From LMUY01 sp964245495 (GTDB lineage: Bacteria; Pseudomonadota; Alphaproteobacteria; Acetobacterales; Acetobacteraceae): a DNA stretch of 12,433 bases. Under the pieces are notes generated by a model, which was not told the origin of the DNA, did not search any database, and saw only the letters and a program-made list of their open reading frames with translations. This document shows, piece after piece, positions 1-7,983 of this stretch. The position numbers and the translations under genes were made by a program. The stretch spans positions 1 to 12,433 of the forward strand of contig CAXTNC010000093.1 of assembly GCA_964245495.1 (NCBI GenBank). Direction: 5' to 3'. Positions within the stretch are counted from its first letter, which is position 1; each line of letters begins with the position of its first letter.

Positions 1-291
1 GTGGCCGCTGCGCCAGCCCGTCCGGCCGCTGCGCCGGCCGGCCTGTCCGCCACGCAGGTCCAGCTGGCGGCCATGGACAGCGAGGCGGGCGCGGCAGCCG
101 AGTGGCAGCGCCTGTCCAAGCGGGCGCCGGACCTCCTGGCGCAGCGCCGTCCCGCCATCCTGCGCGTGGAGCGCGACGGCAAGGCGCTTTACCGGCTGCG
201 CACCGGCGGCTTCGCCGACACGGCGCAGGCCGCCGCGTTCTGCGCGGCGCTGCGGGCCAAGGGCGCCGCCTGCGCCATCGCGAGCTTCTGA
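1..291 (+). CDS. SPOR-domain protein, C-terminal fragment (5' end outside window)
   Basis: The reading frame is open from the first base and ends at a TGA at 289-291, so only the last 96 codons are visible. After an Ala/Pro-rich linker (residues 1-17) comes a SPOR-like domain of about 75 residues: VQLAAMDSEAGAAAEW, then VERDGKALYRLRTGGF, then AAAFCAALRAKGAACAIASF at the very C-terminus. SPOR domains bind denuded peptidoglycan glycan strands, usually at the septum, and normally sit in the periplasm at the end of a membrane-anchored protein; the anchor would lie left of the window. In Acetobacteraceae-like genomes I recall such a protein just downstream of argS and dgt, but here the visible dgt lies 4.7 kb away. 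The initial GTG is a window edge, not a supported start. The domain call is confident; the full-length architecture is unknown. Confidence 0.8.
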   Translation: MAAAPARPAAAPAGLSATQVQLAAMDSEAGAAAEWQRLSKRAPDLLAQRRPAILRVERDGKALYRLRTGGFADTAQAAAFCAALRAKGAACAIASF

Positions 292-297
292 CCAGGC

Positions 298-1083
298 TCA
301 GCCGCGTGCGCCGCATCCCTTGACCCTGCTCGTCAGCAGCGGGTCCAGCACGGCCGCCACCTGGCAACGGGACATCGGCTTGCGCGAGCGGGGATGCGGC
401 TGCCGGTTCAGGTTCACCAGCAGCATCCCCCCACCGGCCAGCGCCAGCCGCAGCGTGCCCTGCCGGATGGCGCGGGCATACAGCGGCTCCGGCGCGCCGA
501 TGCCGGTCAGGATGCCGGAGCCGACCGCGGCCACCCGGTTGCGATAGTCGGCCGCCAGGTCCGGCGTGTGCGAATGGTACAGCCCGACTGCCACGTTCCA
601 GTCGCCGTGCGCCTCATCGTACAGGGAGCGCAGGTAGCGGGCGGCGTAGTCGGCGTTGGCGTCGGGGTCGAACGCCTCGTCCAGCGAGCGGAACGCGCCC
701 GGGTGCAGCGGCAGGTCCACCTGGAGGCACCCGGCGTCGATGAAGCGGTGCTGCCCGCTGGACTGCGCCTGCTGCACCCAGGCGACCGCCGCGGCCTTGC
801 TGTCCAGGAACAGGCCCTGCCCGTCGGCGTCGATGGTCCAGGGCCAGGCGCGCACGTCCCCCAGGCCGGTGATGGGGCGGCCGCTTTCCACCTTGGCGAT
901 GGTGCCGAGCAGGCCGGGGGGCAGGCCATGCTTGGCCTCCGCCGCGGCCACGGCGGCAGTGCAGAGCGCGCTTTGGGCGACGAGCCACGAGTCGGCAGCG
1001 GCGGGGCGAGAGCCAGCGCCCGCCAGCCACAGGCAGGCCGCCAAGGCGCACGGGAAGCGCAGCCGTGCAAGACGCGTCTTCAA
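298..1083 (-). CDS. Secreted lytic transglycosylase (SLT domain)
   Basis: This is a periplasmic peptidoglycan-cleaving enzyme of the SLT type, 261 aa with a TTG start at 1083. That start gives an ideal signal peptide (MKTRLARLRF, hydrophobic core ALAACLWLAGAG, then RPAAA before Asp) and has AAGG nine bases upstream (1093-1096). A longer TTG start at 1137 would bury the signal peptide behind 18 residues. The SLT fold follows: GTIAKVESGRP holds the probable catalytic Glu (about residue 66), then AWPWTIDADGQGLFLDS, then DAGCLQVDLPLHPGAF in the place of the GxMQxN motif, then EAFDPDANADYAARYL, and DWNVAVGLYHSHTP. The WPWT plus GCLQV pattern matches a secreted alphaproteobacterial SLT subfamily that I recall. 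The last 65 residues are not conserved in my memory. It converges with the SPOR gene with 6 bp between the stops; both act on peptidoglycan but are on opposite strands. The family call is firm; the physiological role is unknown. Confidence 0.85.
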   Translation of the reverse strand: MKTRLARLRFPCALAACLWLAGAGSRPAAADSWLVAQSALCTAAVAAAEAKHGLPPGLLGTIAKVESGRPITGLGDVRAWPWTIDADGQGLFLDSKAAAVAWVQQAQSSGQHRFIDAGCLQVDLPLHPGAFRSLDEAFDPDANADYAARYLRSLYDEAHGDWNVAVGLYHSHTPDLAADYRNRVAAVGSGILTGIGAPEPLYARAIRQGTLRLALAGGGMLLVNLNRQPHPRSRKPMSRCQVAAVLDPLLTSRVKGCGARG

Positions 1084-1174
1084 ATGGGCCAACCTTGGCT
1101 TTGACGGGATGCCCGGTACACCCGCCAGCCAGGGCAATGCAAAACCGGCCGCGCCCGCGCCATCCGTCGTTCTC

Positions 1175-1180
1175 TTGACA
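1175..1180 (+). promoter_or_regulatory. Candidate -35 hexamer upstream of the glycosyltransferase operon
   Basis: A perfect TTGACA lies 50 bp before the TTG start of the GT2-GtrA gene, in the 146-bp divergent region 1084-1229. It is followed by a short inverted repeat, CCGCC-A-GGCGG (1181-1191). No convincing -10 box is seen 16-19 bp downstream (1196-1203 reads GGCTTGGT), so this is only a candidate. I found no comparable promoter for the divergent lytic transglycosylase. Confidence 0.22.
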
Positions 1181-1229
1181 CCGCCAGGCGGCGGCGGCTT
1201 GGTGCCGCACTCCTCCGCAGGATGATTGA

Positions 1230-2396
1230 TTGCAAAGCCTGCCCGCCTCGCCCATCCTGCCGACCGAGCTGACCGTGGTCGTGCCGTGCTACATGGAGCG
1301 CGCGAACGTGGCGGCGATGGTCGAGCGCCTGCACGCCGCGCTGGACGGCATCGCCTGGGAAGCGGTCTTCGTCGATGACGACAGCCCGGACGGGACGGCG
1401 CAGGCGGTGCGCAGCATCGCCCGCCGCGACGGCCGCATCCGCTGCCTGCACCGCATCGGGCGGCGCGGGCTGGCCAGCGCCGTGATCGAGGGCGCCCTGG
1501 CGTCCTCCGCCGATTTCGTGGCGGTCATCGACGGGGACTTGCAGCACGACGAAACCAAGCTGCCGGCCATGCTGGCCGCGGTGCGGGCCGGGGCGGACCT
1601 GGCCGTCGGCAGCCGCCACGCCGAGGGCGGCAGCAACGCCGGCCTGTCCGGGCGCTGGCGGCAGCGCATCTCGGACGGCGGCATCCGCGTGGCGCAGCTC
1701 GCCTTGCCCGTGCGCCTGACCGACCCGCTGAGCGGCTTCTTCATGCTGCGCTCGGCCCTGTTCCTGGACCTGGCGCCGCGGCTGACCGGCCAGGGGTTCA
1801 AGATCCTGCTCGACCTCATCCTGTCCGCCAGGGAGCCGCTCCGCGTGGTCGAGGTGCCGATGCTGTTCCGGCCGAGGCTGGCGGGAGAAAGCAAGCTCGA
1901 CGTCCTCATCATGCTGCAGTTCGCAGGCTTGCTGCTGGACAAGCTGTTCCGCGGGGCAGTCCCGCTGCGGTTCATCTCGTTTGGCCTGGTCGGCCTGGTC
2001 GGCGTGGGCGCGCACCTGGCCGTGCTGGATGCGGTCAGGGCCTCCGGGCTGCGGTTCGCGTGGGCGCAGGCCATCGCGACCTTCTGCGCCATGCTGCTCA
2101 ACTTCACCCTCAACAACGCCGTCACCTACCGCAGCGTCCGGCTGCGCGGCCCGGCGCTGCTGCCGGGCCTGGCGCTGTTCATGGCGGTGTGCAGCTTGGG
2201 CGCCGTGGCCAACATCGGCATCGCGCGCACGATCTTCGATGCCCATGGCGGCTGGACGCCTTCGGCTTTGGTCGGCGCGGCCGTGGGCATGGTGTGGAAC
2301 TACGCGATGTCCGCCACCCTGGTCTGGAATCGCCGGGTCGTGCCGCCGTCCTTCGCCGCGGTCCCAGTGCCGGTCAGCAGGGAACCCGCGACATAG
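1230..2396 (+). CDS. Family 2 glycosyltransferase fused to GtrA-like membrane domain
   Basis: 388 aa. Residues about 14-235 form a GT-A fold of the polyprenyl-phosphate mannose/glucose synthase type: TVVVPCYMERANV, the nucleotide-binding FVDDDSPDGT (D49-D51), the D-x-D motif in VIDGDLQHDE (D101, D103), and DPLSGFFMLR. Such enzymes transfer a sugar from a nucleotide donor to a polyprenyl phosphate at the cytoplasmic face. Residues about 245-375 form a GtrA-like domain with four hydrophobic segments, including LRFISFGLVGLVGVG and LLNFTLNNAVTYRS; GtrA proteins are thought to help flip lipid-linked sugars. The start is TTG: an in-frame TGA at 1227-1229 directly precedes it, and AGGA at 1218-1221 gives an 8-base spacer. 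The 13-bp gap to the next gene implies an operon. The likely job is to make and deliver a lipid-linked sugar to the neighbouring membrane glycosyltransferase; donor and acceptor are not deducible. Confidence 0.88.
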   Translation: MQSLPASPILPTELTVVVPCYMERANVAAMVERLHAALDGIAWEAVFVDDDSPDGTAQAVRSIARRDGRIRCLHRIGRRGLASAVIEGALASSADFVAVIDGDLQHDETKLPAMLAAVRAGADLAVGSRHAEGGSNAGLSGRWRQRISDGGIRVAQLALPVRLTDPLSGFFMLRSALFLDLAPRLTGQGFKILLDLILSAREPLRVVEVPMLFRPRLAGESKLDVLIMLQFAGLLLDKLFRGAVPLRFISFGLVGLVGVGAHLAVLDAVRASGLRFAWAQAIATFCAMLLNFTLNNAVTYRSVRLRGPALLPGLALFMAVCSLGAVANIGIARTIFDAHGGWTPSALVGAAVGMVWNYAMSATLVWNRRVVPPSFAAVPVPVSREPAT

Positions 2397-2409
2397 CGGT
2401 GCGAGGGCC

Positions 2410-3762
2410 ATGTGGACCATTGCCGGAATGCGTGAATCCTGGACAGCACGGGTGATGGCAAGCACCCCCGCAGCGGGCAAGCTGCTGCCTTGGCTTTGCT
2501 TGGCCGCAGGCCTCGCGATGGCTGTGGCCTTCCCGTCGGTCAACGCCGCGCCGGGAGAAACAGGCAAGGCGGCCATCGCCCTGCTGGAGCGCGGCTACAT
2601 CGGCGACCCGTACCTCCTGCCGACGGGACCCACCGCCCATGTCTCGCCGGTCCTCGCGTGGCTGCTGGCGGCCGTCTACCGGGTGTTCGGGGAAAACACC
2701 GTCCAGGCCAGGATCGTGCTCGGGGCAGCGGCGGCGGCCATGTTCGCGCTCGGCGTCCGCGCGGCGCTGCGGCTTGCCAGCGTCACCGGCGCTGGCCCTT
2801 GCGCGGTTCTGGCGACGGGCGGCTTGCTCGCGTTGACCCCGATGATGCTGTTCCAGGCCGTCGTCAACGACCGGCAATGGGACCAGCCATTCACCGCCCT
2901 TGTCCTCGTTCAGGGTTGGCTCGTGTTCGAGGAATCACGACGCTCGGTCCGGCCCTACCGGGCGGAAGCCGCGCTGGCCGCGCTGGCCGGGGTCGGCGCG
3001 CTGTTCTCGCCCGCCATATTCCCGACCTTGGCCATCTCCCTGGCCGCGATGGCATGGCTGCGCCGCAGGCTTGGCGACATCCGCATCACCGTGCTGCTTT
3101 GCGTCGGCATCCTCGCCGCCTGCCTGCTGCCGTGGGGCGTGCGCAACGAGCTGGTAATGGGCCGCTTCATCCTGACCCGTTCCAATTTCGGGCTGGAGCT
3201 TGACGCCGGCAACTCGCCTGGGGCGACTGGACTCAGCGGCAGCGGCGAGGAGGCGCTCCGGCATCCGCATGACTGGGCGCCTGCCGCCCGGGAGGTCCAA
3301 GCGATGGGCGAGGTGGCCTACATGCGCGCGATGAGCGACCGGGCGCATGGCTGGATCGCTGCCAACCCATCCTCCTTCGCGCGGCTGACGCTCCGGCGCC
3401 TCGTCCTCTCGTTCCTGCCGTCGCCCGCCATGGTCGGATGGACGCCTGTCCTGGGCGCGCGCCTGTCCTGGATGCTTTGGACCGCGTTCGGCGTCCTGAA
3501 GATAGCGGCCCTGCTGCTGACGGCTTGGTTCGGCATCCGGCCTGCGCTCGCGTTGCTGTTCAGCGTGCTGCCGATGGCGTCGTACTTCGTCACGCACATC
3601 AACATCCGCTACGAGCTGACGACCTACTTCACCTGGCTCGTCGTCATGGCCCTGGCCGCCCAGCAGGTGCTCCTGCGCCAGGGATGGCTGGATGCCGGAT
3701 GCAAGCCGACGACGAGCGGGGGCGCTGCCTTCGATCCCGCAGGGGAACGGCCGCCTTCTTAG
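2410..3762 (+). CDS. Polytopic membrane glycosyltransferase, GT39/ArnT-like
   Basis: A hydrophobic protein of up to 450 aa with about ten predicted membrane segments (for example LPWLCLAAGLAMAVAFPS near the start, AALAALAGVGALF, VLLCVGILAACLLPWG in the middle, YFTWLVVMALAAQQV near the end). The N-terminal extracytoplasmic loop contains GDPYLLPTGPTAHVSP followed by WLLAAVYRVFG, resembling a recalled subgroup of GT39 (PMT/ArnT-like) transferases that use polyprenyl-phosphate sugars at the periplasmic face. The paired acidic Asp-Glu typical of the first loop of classical PMTs is not seen, so activity is less certain. The ATG at 2410 has GAGGG only two bases away; ATGs at 2428 and 2455 are alternatives, and 2455 puts the first membrane segment close to the N-terminus. 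It lies 13 bp downstream of the GT2-GtrA gene, which plausibly supplies its lipid-linked donor. The C-terminal 20 residues are polar. The target could be a lipid, glycan or protein. Confidence 0.72.
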   Translation: MWTIAGMRESWTARVMASTPAAGKLLPWLCLAAGLAMAVAFPSVNAAPGETGKAAIALLERGYIGDPYLLPTGPTAHVSPVLAWLLAAVYRVFGENTVQARIVLGAAAAAMFALGVRAALRLASVTGAGPCAVLATGGLLALTPMMLFQAVVNDRQWDQPFTALVLVQGWLVFEESRRSVRPYRAEAALAALAGVGALFSPAIFPTLAISLAAMAWLRRRLGDIRITVLLCVGILAACLLPWGVRNELVMGRFILTRSNFGLELDAGNSPGATGLSGSGEEALRHPHDWAPAAREVQAMGEVAYMRAMSDRAHGWIAANPSSFARLTLRRLVLSFLPSPAMVGWTPVLGARLSWMLWTAFGVLKIAALLLTAWFGIRPALALLFSVLPMASYFVTHINIRYELTTYFTWLVVMALAAQQVLLRQGWLDAGCKPTTSGGAAFDPAGERPPS

Positions 3763-3779
3763 GGTTCCAGCTCTTGCTG

Positions 3780-4553
3780 CTACTCGTCCAGCGTCACCAC
3801 CACCGGCACGTGATCGGACGGTTGCTCCTCCGCCCGCACGTCCTTGTCCGGCGCGGCGGAAACCAGGCGGTCGGCCAGCGCCGGGGACAGCAGGGCGTGG
3901 TCGATGCGCAGGCCGCGGTCCCGCTGCCAGGCGCCGGCCTGGTAGTCCCAGAACGTGTAAACCGGCCCGGCGGGCGTGGTGACGCGCACCGCGTCGGTCA
4001 GGCCGGCCCACAGCATCCGGCGGTAGCGCGCCCGGGTTTCGGGGCGGACCAGCGCATCGCCCGCCGGCAAGGTGCCCGGCGCGAAGTCCACGTCCGCCGG
4101 GGCCACGTTGTAGTCGCCCGCCAGCACGAACGGCGTGTCGGACGCCAGCAGCTCGTCCGCATGGTCGGCGAGCCGGTCCATCCAGGCCAGCTTGTAGGCG
4201 TAGCCGGCTTCGCCGCCCGAATTGCCGTTGGGCAAGTAAAGGTTGCCGATGGTGAGGCCGGCCACGTCCACCTCCAGGTAGCGCGCCTGGGCGTCGTCCG
4301 CCGGCAGGCCGGGTAGGGCGGTGTGCCATACCTCCATCGGCAACCGGCTCAGCACCGCCACGCCGTTGTAGGATTTTTGCCCGGCGACGGCGCTTTCATA
4401 GCCCAGCGCGCGGAATGCGGCGGCGGGGAAGGCGTGCCCTTCGCACTTGATCTCCTGCAGCAGCAGCACGTCCGGCCGGGCGCGCTGCAGCCAGCGGCAC
4501 ACGTGCGGCTCGCGGATGCGGACCGAATTGACGTTCCAGGTGGCGATCCTCAC
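3780..4553 (-). CDS. xth: Exodeoxyribonuclease III (AP endonuclease family)
   Basis: 257 aa from a GTG start at 4553, the usual length for the family. It acts in base excision repair, cutting 5' to abasic sites and removing 3' blocking groups. All motifs of the exonuclease/endonuclease/phosphatase fold are present: RIATWNVNSVRIR at the N-terminus, LLQEIKC (metal-binding E34), NLYLPNG (Y106), GDYNVAP (D147, N149), LRIDHALLS (D218) and the terminal SDHVPVV (D247, H248). The frame continues open upstream to 4643, but those 30 residues overlap erpA and are not conserved; the GTG places the domain start exactly at the N-terminus, though no good ribosome-binding site precedes it. It lies 43 bp downstream of erpA on the same strand and is probably co-transcribed with it. 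It converges with the GT39-like gene, with 17 bp between stops. Confidence 0.93.
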   Translation of the reverse strand: MRIATWNVNSVRIREPHVCRWLQRARPDVLLLQEIKCEGHAFPAAAFRALGYESAVAGQKSYNGVAVLSRLPMEVWHTALPGLPADDAQARYLEVDVAGLTIGNLYLPNGNSGGEAGYAYKLAWMDRLADHADELLASDTPFVLAGDYNVAPADVDFAPGTLPAGDALVRPETRARYRRMLWAGLTDAVRVTTPAGPVYTFWDYQAGAWQRDRGLRIDHALLSPALADRLVSAAPDKDVRAEEQPSDHVPVVVTLDE

Positions 4554-4596
4554 GGGGCGAGCCGGGACCTGCTGGTTCCGTTCAGTCCGCTTCCGC

Positions 4597-4935
4597 TCAA
4601 TCCACCGCGAAGCTCGTGCCGCAGCCGCAGGCGCTGGTGGCATTCGGGTTGCGCACGGTGAAATGGCTGCCCATCAGCTCGTCCGTGTAGTCCAGCTGGG
4701 AGCCGGCCAGCAGGTCGAGGCTCGCCGGGTCCACCAGCACGCGGGCGGCGCCGGACTGCACCACCAGGTCGTCCGGCTGCACCGCCTCGTCCAGCTCGAA
4801 CTTGTACTGGAAGCCGCTGCATCCCCCGGCCAGCACCGCCACCCGCAGGGCGGTGGGGCGGGGCTGGGCGGCCACGATGGCGGCGATCTGCTCGGCGGCG
4901 CGGGGGCTGACGTCGAATGCTTGTTCCATGCCCAC
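4597..4935 (-). CDS. erpA: Iron-sulfur cluster insertion protein, ErpA/HesB/IscA family
   Basis: 112 aa from GTG at 4935, or 110 aa from ATG at 4929; the choice is open because neither has a strong ribosome-binding site. It is an A-type carrier that receives Fe-S clusters from the assembly scaffold and delivers them to target enzymes in the cytoplasm. The three ligand cysteines are in place: LAGGCSGFQYKFELD (C39) and SACGCGTSF (C103, C105). The middle segment VVQSGAARVLVDPASLDLLAGSQLDY is typical of the family, as is the ending NPNATSACGCG. The ErpA assignment rather than IscA or SufA rests on the recalled alphaproteobacterial neighbourhood (xth, erpA, dgt) and on the absence of any isc or suf genes. 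It is divergent from dgt across 59 bp, which must hold both promoters, though no clear hexamers are seen. Confidence 0.9.
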   Translation of the reverse strand: MGMEQAFDVSPRAAEQIAAIVAAQPRPTALRVAVLAGGCSGFQYKFELDEAVQPDDLVVQSGAARVLVDPASLDLLAGSQLDYTDELMGSHFTVRNPNATSACGCGTSFAVD

Positions 4936-4994
4936 GACATAGCGCGGCAGCCGCGCTCATTGAAGGGGCAGGCGGCCAGGTGCTAAGGCCGGGC

Positions 4995-6143
4995 ATGGTT
5001 CTCGCCCCCTACGCCGTCCGGATCGAGACCGCGCGTGGGCGGCTGCACCCGGAGCCGGAGGCGCCCACGCGCTCGCCCTGGCAGCGGGACCGGGACCGCA
5101 TCATCCACTCCGCCGCCTTCCGCAAGCTGCAGTACAAGACGCAGGTGTTCGTCAACCACGAGGGCGACTTCTTCCGCACCCGGCTCACCCACACGCTGGA
5201 GGTGGCGCAGATCGCCCGCTCCATCGCCCGCGAGCTGCACGTGGACGAGGACCTGACGGAGGCGTTGGCCCTCGCGCACGACCTGGGCCATCCGCCGTTC
5301 GGCCACGCCGGGGAGGAAGGGCTGAACCGCGGCACGGCCTGCTGGGGCGGTTTCGACCACAACGCCCAGGCGCTGCGCATCGTGACCCTGCTGGAAGCGC
5401 GCTACGCCGCGTTCGACGGGCTGAACCTGACCTGGGAAACGCTGGAAGGCTTGGCCAAGCATAACGGCCCGCTGTCCCATCCGCCGGCCTACATCGCCGA
5501 GTACGACGCCCGCCACGGCCTGGACCTGCGCAGCCAGCCCAGCGTGGAAGCCCAGATCGCCGCCGCCGCCGACGACATCGCCTACCACAGCCACGATCTG
5601 GACGACGGGATGCGCGCCGGGCTGTTCGGCCCGGAGGAGATCAGCCACTTGCCGCTGGTGGGTGAGGCGCTGCGCCAGGCCCGCAGCGCCAGCCTGGACG
5701 TGCCGCCAGCCCGGCTGCGGCACGAGACGGTGCGCCGGGTGATCGACCGGCTCGCCAGCGACCTGGCCGCCGAAACCCGGCGGCGCCTGCAAGACCACCA
5801 TCCGGCCGATGCCGCCGCCGTGCGCGCGCTGGCCGGCCCCGTGGTGGGGTTCACCCCGGCGATGGCCGACGCGAACCGCGCCATCAAGGCGTTCCTGTTC
5901 GCCCGGATGTACCGCCACTGGCAGGTCAACCGCATGTCCAACAAGGCGCGCCGGGTGACGGAGCAGCTGTTCACCCTGCTGGCGGACGACGTGGCGACCC
6001 TGCCGGACGAGTGGCGCGGCCGGGCCGGGCAGGGCGACCCGCAGCGCGCCGCCCTGGCGGTGTGCGACTACGTGGCCAGCATGACCGACCGGTTCGCGCT
6101 CGACGAGTACAAGCGGCTGACGGATCTCGGCGTGCCCGGCTGA
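4995..6143 (+). CDS. dgt: Deoxyguanosinetriphosphate triphosphohydrolase-like HD protein
   Basis: 382 aa. Members hydrolyse dNTPs, classically dGTP to deoxyguanosine and triphosphate, and so influence dNTP pools and DNA fidelity. The HD-domain metal ligands are visible: RTRLTHTLEVAQIAR (H66), LALAHDLGHPPFGHAGEEGLN (H95, D96) and AADDIAYHSHDLDDG (D194). The N-terminus shows the expected RSPWQRDRDRIIHSAAFRKL and QVFVNHEGDFFRTRL segments, and the C-terminal part has HWQVNRMSNKARRV. The start is ATG 4995 with AAGG six bases upstream (4985-4988); the open frame reaches back to 4917 but that part overlaps erpA and is not family-like. The length fits the shorter bacterial subgroup (type 2). In related genomes I recall argS following directly, but here a lipoprotein gene converges 12 bp after the stop. 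Confidence 0.93.
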   Translation: MVLAPYAVRIETARGRLHPEPEAPTRSPWQRDRDRIIHSAAFRKLQYKTQVFVNHEGDFFRTRLTHTLEVAQIARSIARELHVDEDLTEALALAHDLGHPPFGHAGEEGLNRGTACWGGFDHNAQALRIVTLLEARYAAFDGLNLTWETLEGLAKHNGPLSHPPAYIAEYDARHGLDLRSQPSVEAQIAAAADDIAYHSHDLDDGMRAGLFGPEEISHLPLVGEALRQARSASLDVPPARLRHETVRRVIDRLASDLAAETRRRLQDHHPADAAAVRALAGPVVGFTPAMADANRAIKAFLFARMYRHWQVNRMSNKARRVTEQLFTLLADDVATLPDEWRGRAGQGDPQRAALAVCDYVASMTDRFALDEYKRLTDLGVPG

Positions 6144-6155
6144 GAATCCAGGCGG

Positions 6156-6560
6156 TCAGTCCCCGTGGTCGTAGACGTAGTGCATGGACAGCCGCGTTTC
6201 ACATTGCGGGGTCTTCACGGTGGCGGCCAGGTGGTCGCCGGTCACGCGGCCTGTCATGTGCGCCGTGCCGGAGTCGGCCTCAATGCCGCCGTCGTACGAC
6301 ACTGGCGACTCGAACAGCGTGACGGGGGTGTACGCATACCAAAGCACGCCGTCGCCGACCATGATGACCCGCTCGCCATGCTCCCGGGGGCAACCCGGGC
6401 CGCGGGCGGCGACCTGGGTGACGGTGCCCTGGTAGCTGCCGTTGTAGACGCGCTCCTCCCCGGCCTTGAGCGGCACGGCCACGCCCACGGCGTCGAACAC
6501 GGTCTGGCATCCCCCCAACGCGGCGCAGAAGGCGACAAGAGCGGTGCGGGGCATGGTCAC
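6156..6560 (-). CDS. Small hypothetical lipoprotein
   Basis: 134 aa from GTG at 6560, chosen because AGGAGT (6572-6577) lies 11 bases upstream; ATG at 6554 is the alternative, 17 bases away. The N-terminus is a lipoprotein signal: short polar start MTMPRT, hydrophobic ALVAFCAA and a lipobox ALGGC with the acylated Cys at 18. The mature part is short and soluble: ERVYNGSYQGTVTQVAARG, then GERVIMVGDGVLWYAY, SYDGGIEADSGTAHMTGRV, and an ending with Cys and Tyr (TPQCETRLSMHYVYD). The alternating polar and aromatic pattern suggests a small beta-barrel or beta-sandwich, and two Cys of the mature part (in GPGCPRE and PQCETR) could form a disulfide. I do not recognise a named family. It converges with dgt and is divergent from msrP. 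Confidence 0.75.
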   Translation of the reverse strand: MTMPRTALVAFCAALGGCQTVFDAVGVAVPLKAGEERVYNGSYQGTVTQVAARGPGCPREHGERVIMVGDGVLWYAYTPVTLFESPVSYDGGIEADSGTAHMTGRVTGDHLAATVKTPQCETRLSMHYVYDHGD

Positions 6561-6717
6561 GATCGGGGTTCACTCCTGCTGCGGGTCCACGATGCCGCGG
6601 CGCCACGCTATCCGATCAGGCGAGGGCGCGCCATGGACTACCTGGCCTTGGGCTGCGCGCGGGCTGAAGGCGGCGTCGCCTCGCGTGGGGGAGGGCAAGC
6701 CACTACCCGCGGCAAAC

Positions 6718-7673
<956 letters not shown>

Positions 7674-7674
<1 letters not shown>

Positions 7675-7982
7675 TGCTGGCCAAGGTCTTCGCCGTGCTG
7701 TCCGCCGTCATGCTGGTGGGCGCCGTCGCCGTGGGCACCCTCGGCCCGCCGGACATGACGTTGGCCGAGGCGCTCGTCAGGCTTGATCACGACAGCTTCC
7801 TGGCGGCCGAGGCCTATGTCCGGGCCCAGGTCTCGAACTGGCTGTGGGACGGTCCCGTGACGGCGCTGCTGGCTCGGCCGGTTTGGCTGGTGCCTGCGGC
7901 GGCCGGCCTGCTGCTGGGAGGCGGAGCGCTTACGGTGGTGCAGTCCCACAAAGCTCCCACCTCGCGCCGCCGCCGAAGCTAG
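7674..7982 (+). CDS. Small two-TM membrane protein coupled to msrP
   Basis: 102 aa; its ATG overlaps the msrP TGA by one base (TGATG), so translation is almost certainly coupled. Two hydrophobic segments are visible: residues about 4-24 (KVFAVLSAVMLVGAVAVGTLG) and about 69-90 (ARPVWLVPAAAGLLLGGGAL), with a mostly polar loop containing AEALVRLDHDSFLAAEAYVR and NWLWDGPV. The tail is basic (SRRRRS), consistent with a cytoplasmic C-terminus. I recall similar proteins of about 100 residues with an LW-D--LLPA-W pattern in many alphaproteobacteria, all without a function. It occupies the place where the heme membrane partner MsrQ is often encoded, but it is far too small and lacks the histidine-rich ferric-reductase helices, so it is not MsrQ. 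It could help anchor or assemble MsrP. Confidence 0.75.
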
Positions 7983-7983
7983 C

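Noticed and set aside
1222..1272. Short frame from ATG 1222 (MIDCKACPPRPSCRPS) overlapping the GT2 start
   Set aside because: Only 16 codons, ribosome-binding site too close, out of phase with the clear GT2 gene.
1981..2409. Upstream extension of the GT39-like frame inside the GT2-GtrA gene
   Set aside because: The residues are Arg/Cys/Trp-rich and out of phase with the well-supported GtrA domain.
1080..2576. 498-codon minus-strand open frame opposite the GT2-GtrA gene
   Set aside because: Protein is Gln/His/Arg-rich low complexity with no domain; it mirrors a real gene with clear motifs on the plus strand. Typical GC-rich shadow.
2935..4329. 464-codon minus-strand open frame over the GT39-like and xth genes
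   Set aside because: Overlaps two genes with well-supported motifs, has a Gly/Arg/Pro-biased composition and no recognisable domain.
4554..4643. Extended N-terminus for the exodeoxyribonuclease III gene
   Set aside because: The extra 30 residues overlap erpA and are not family-like; the catalytic domain starts exactly at GTG 4553.
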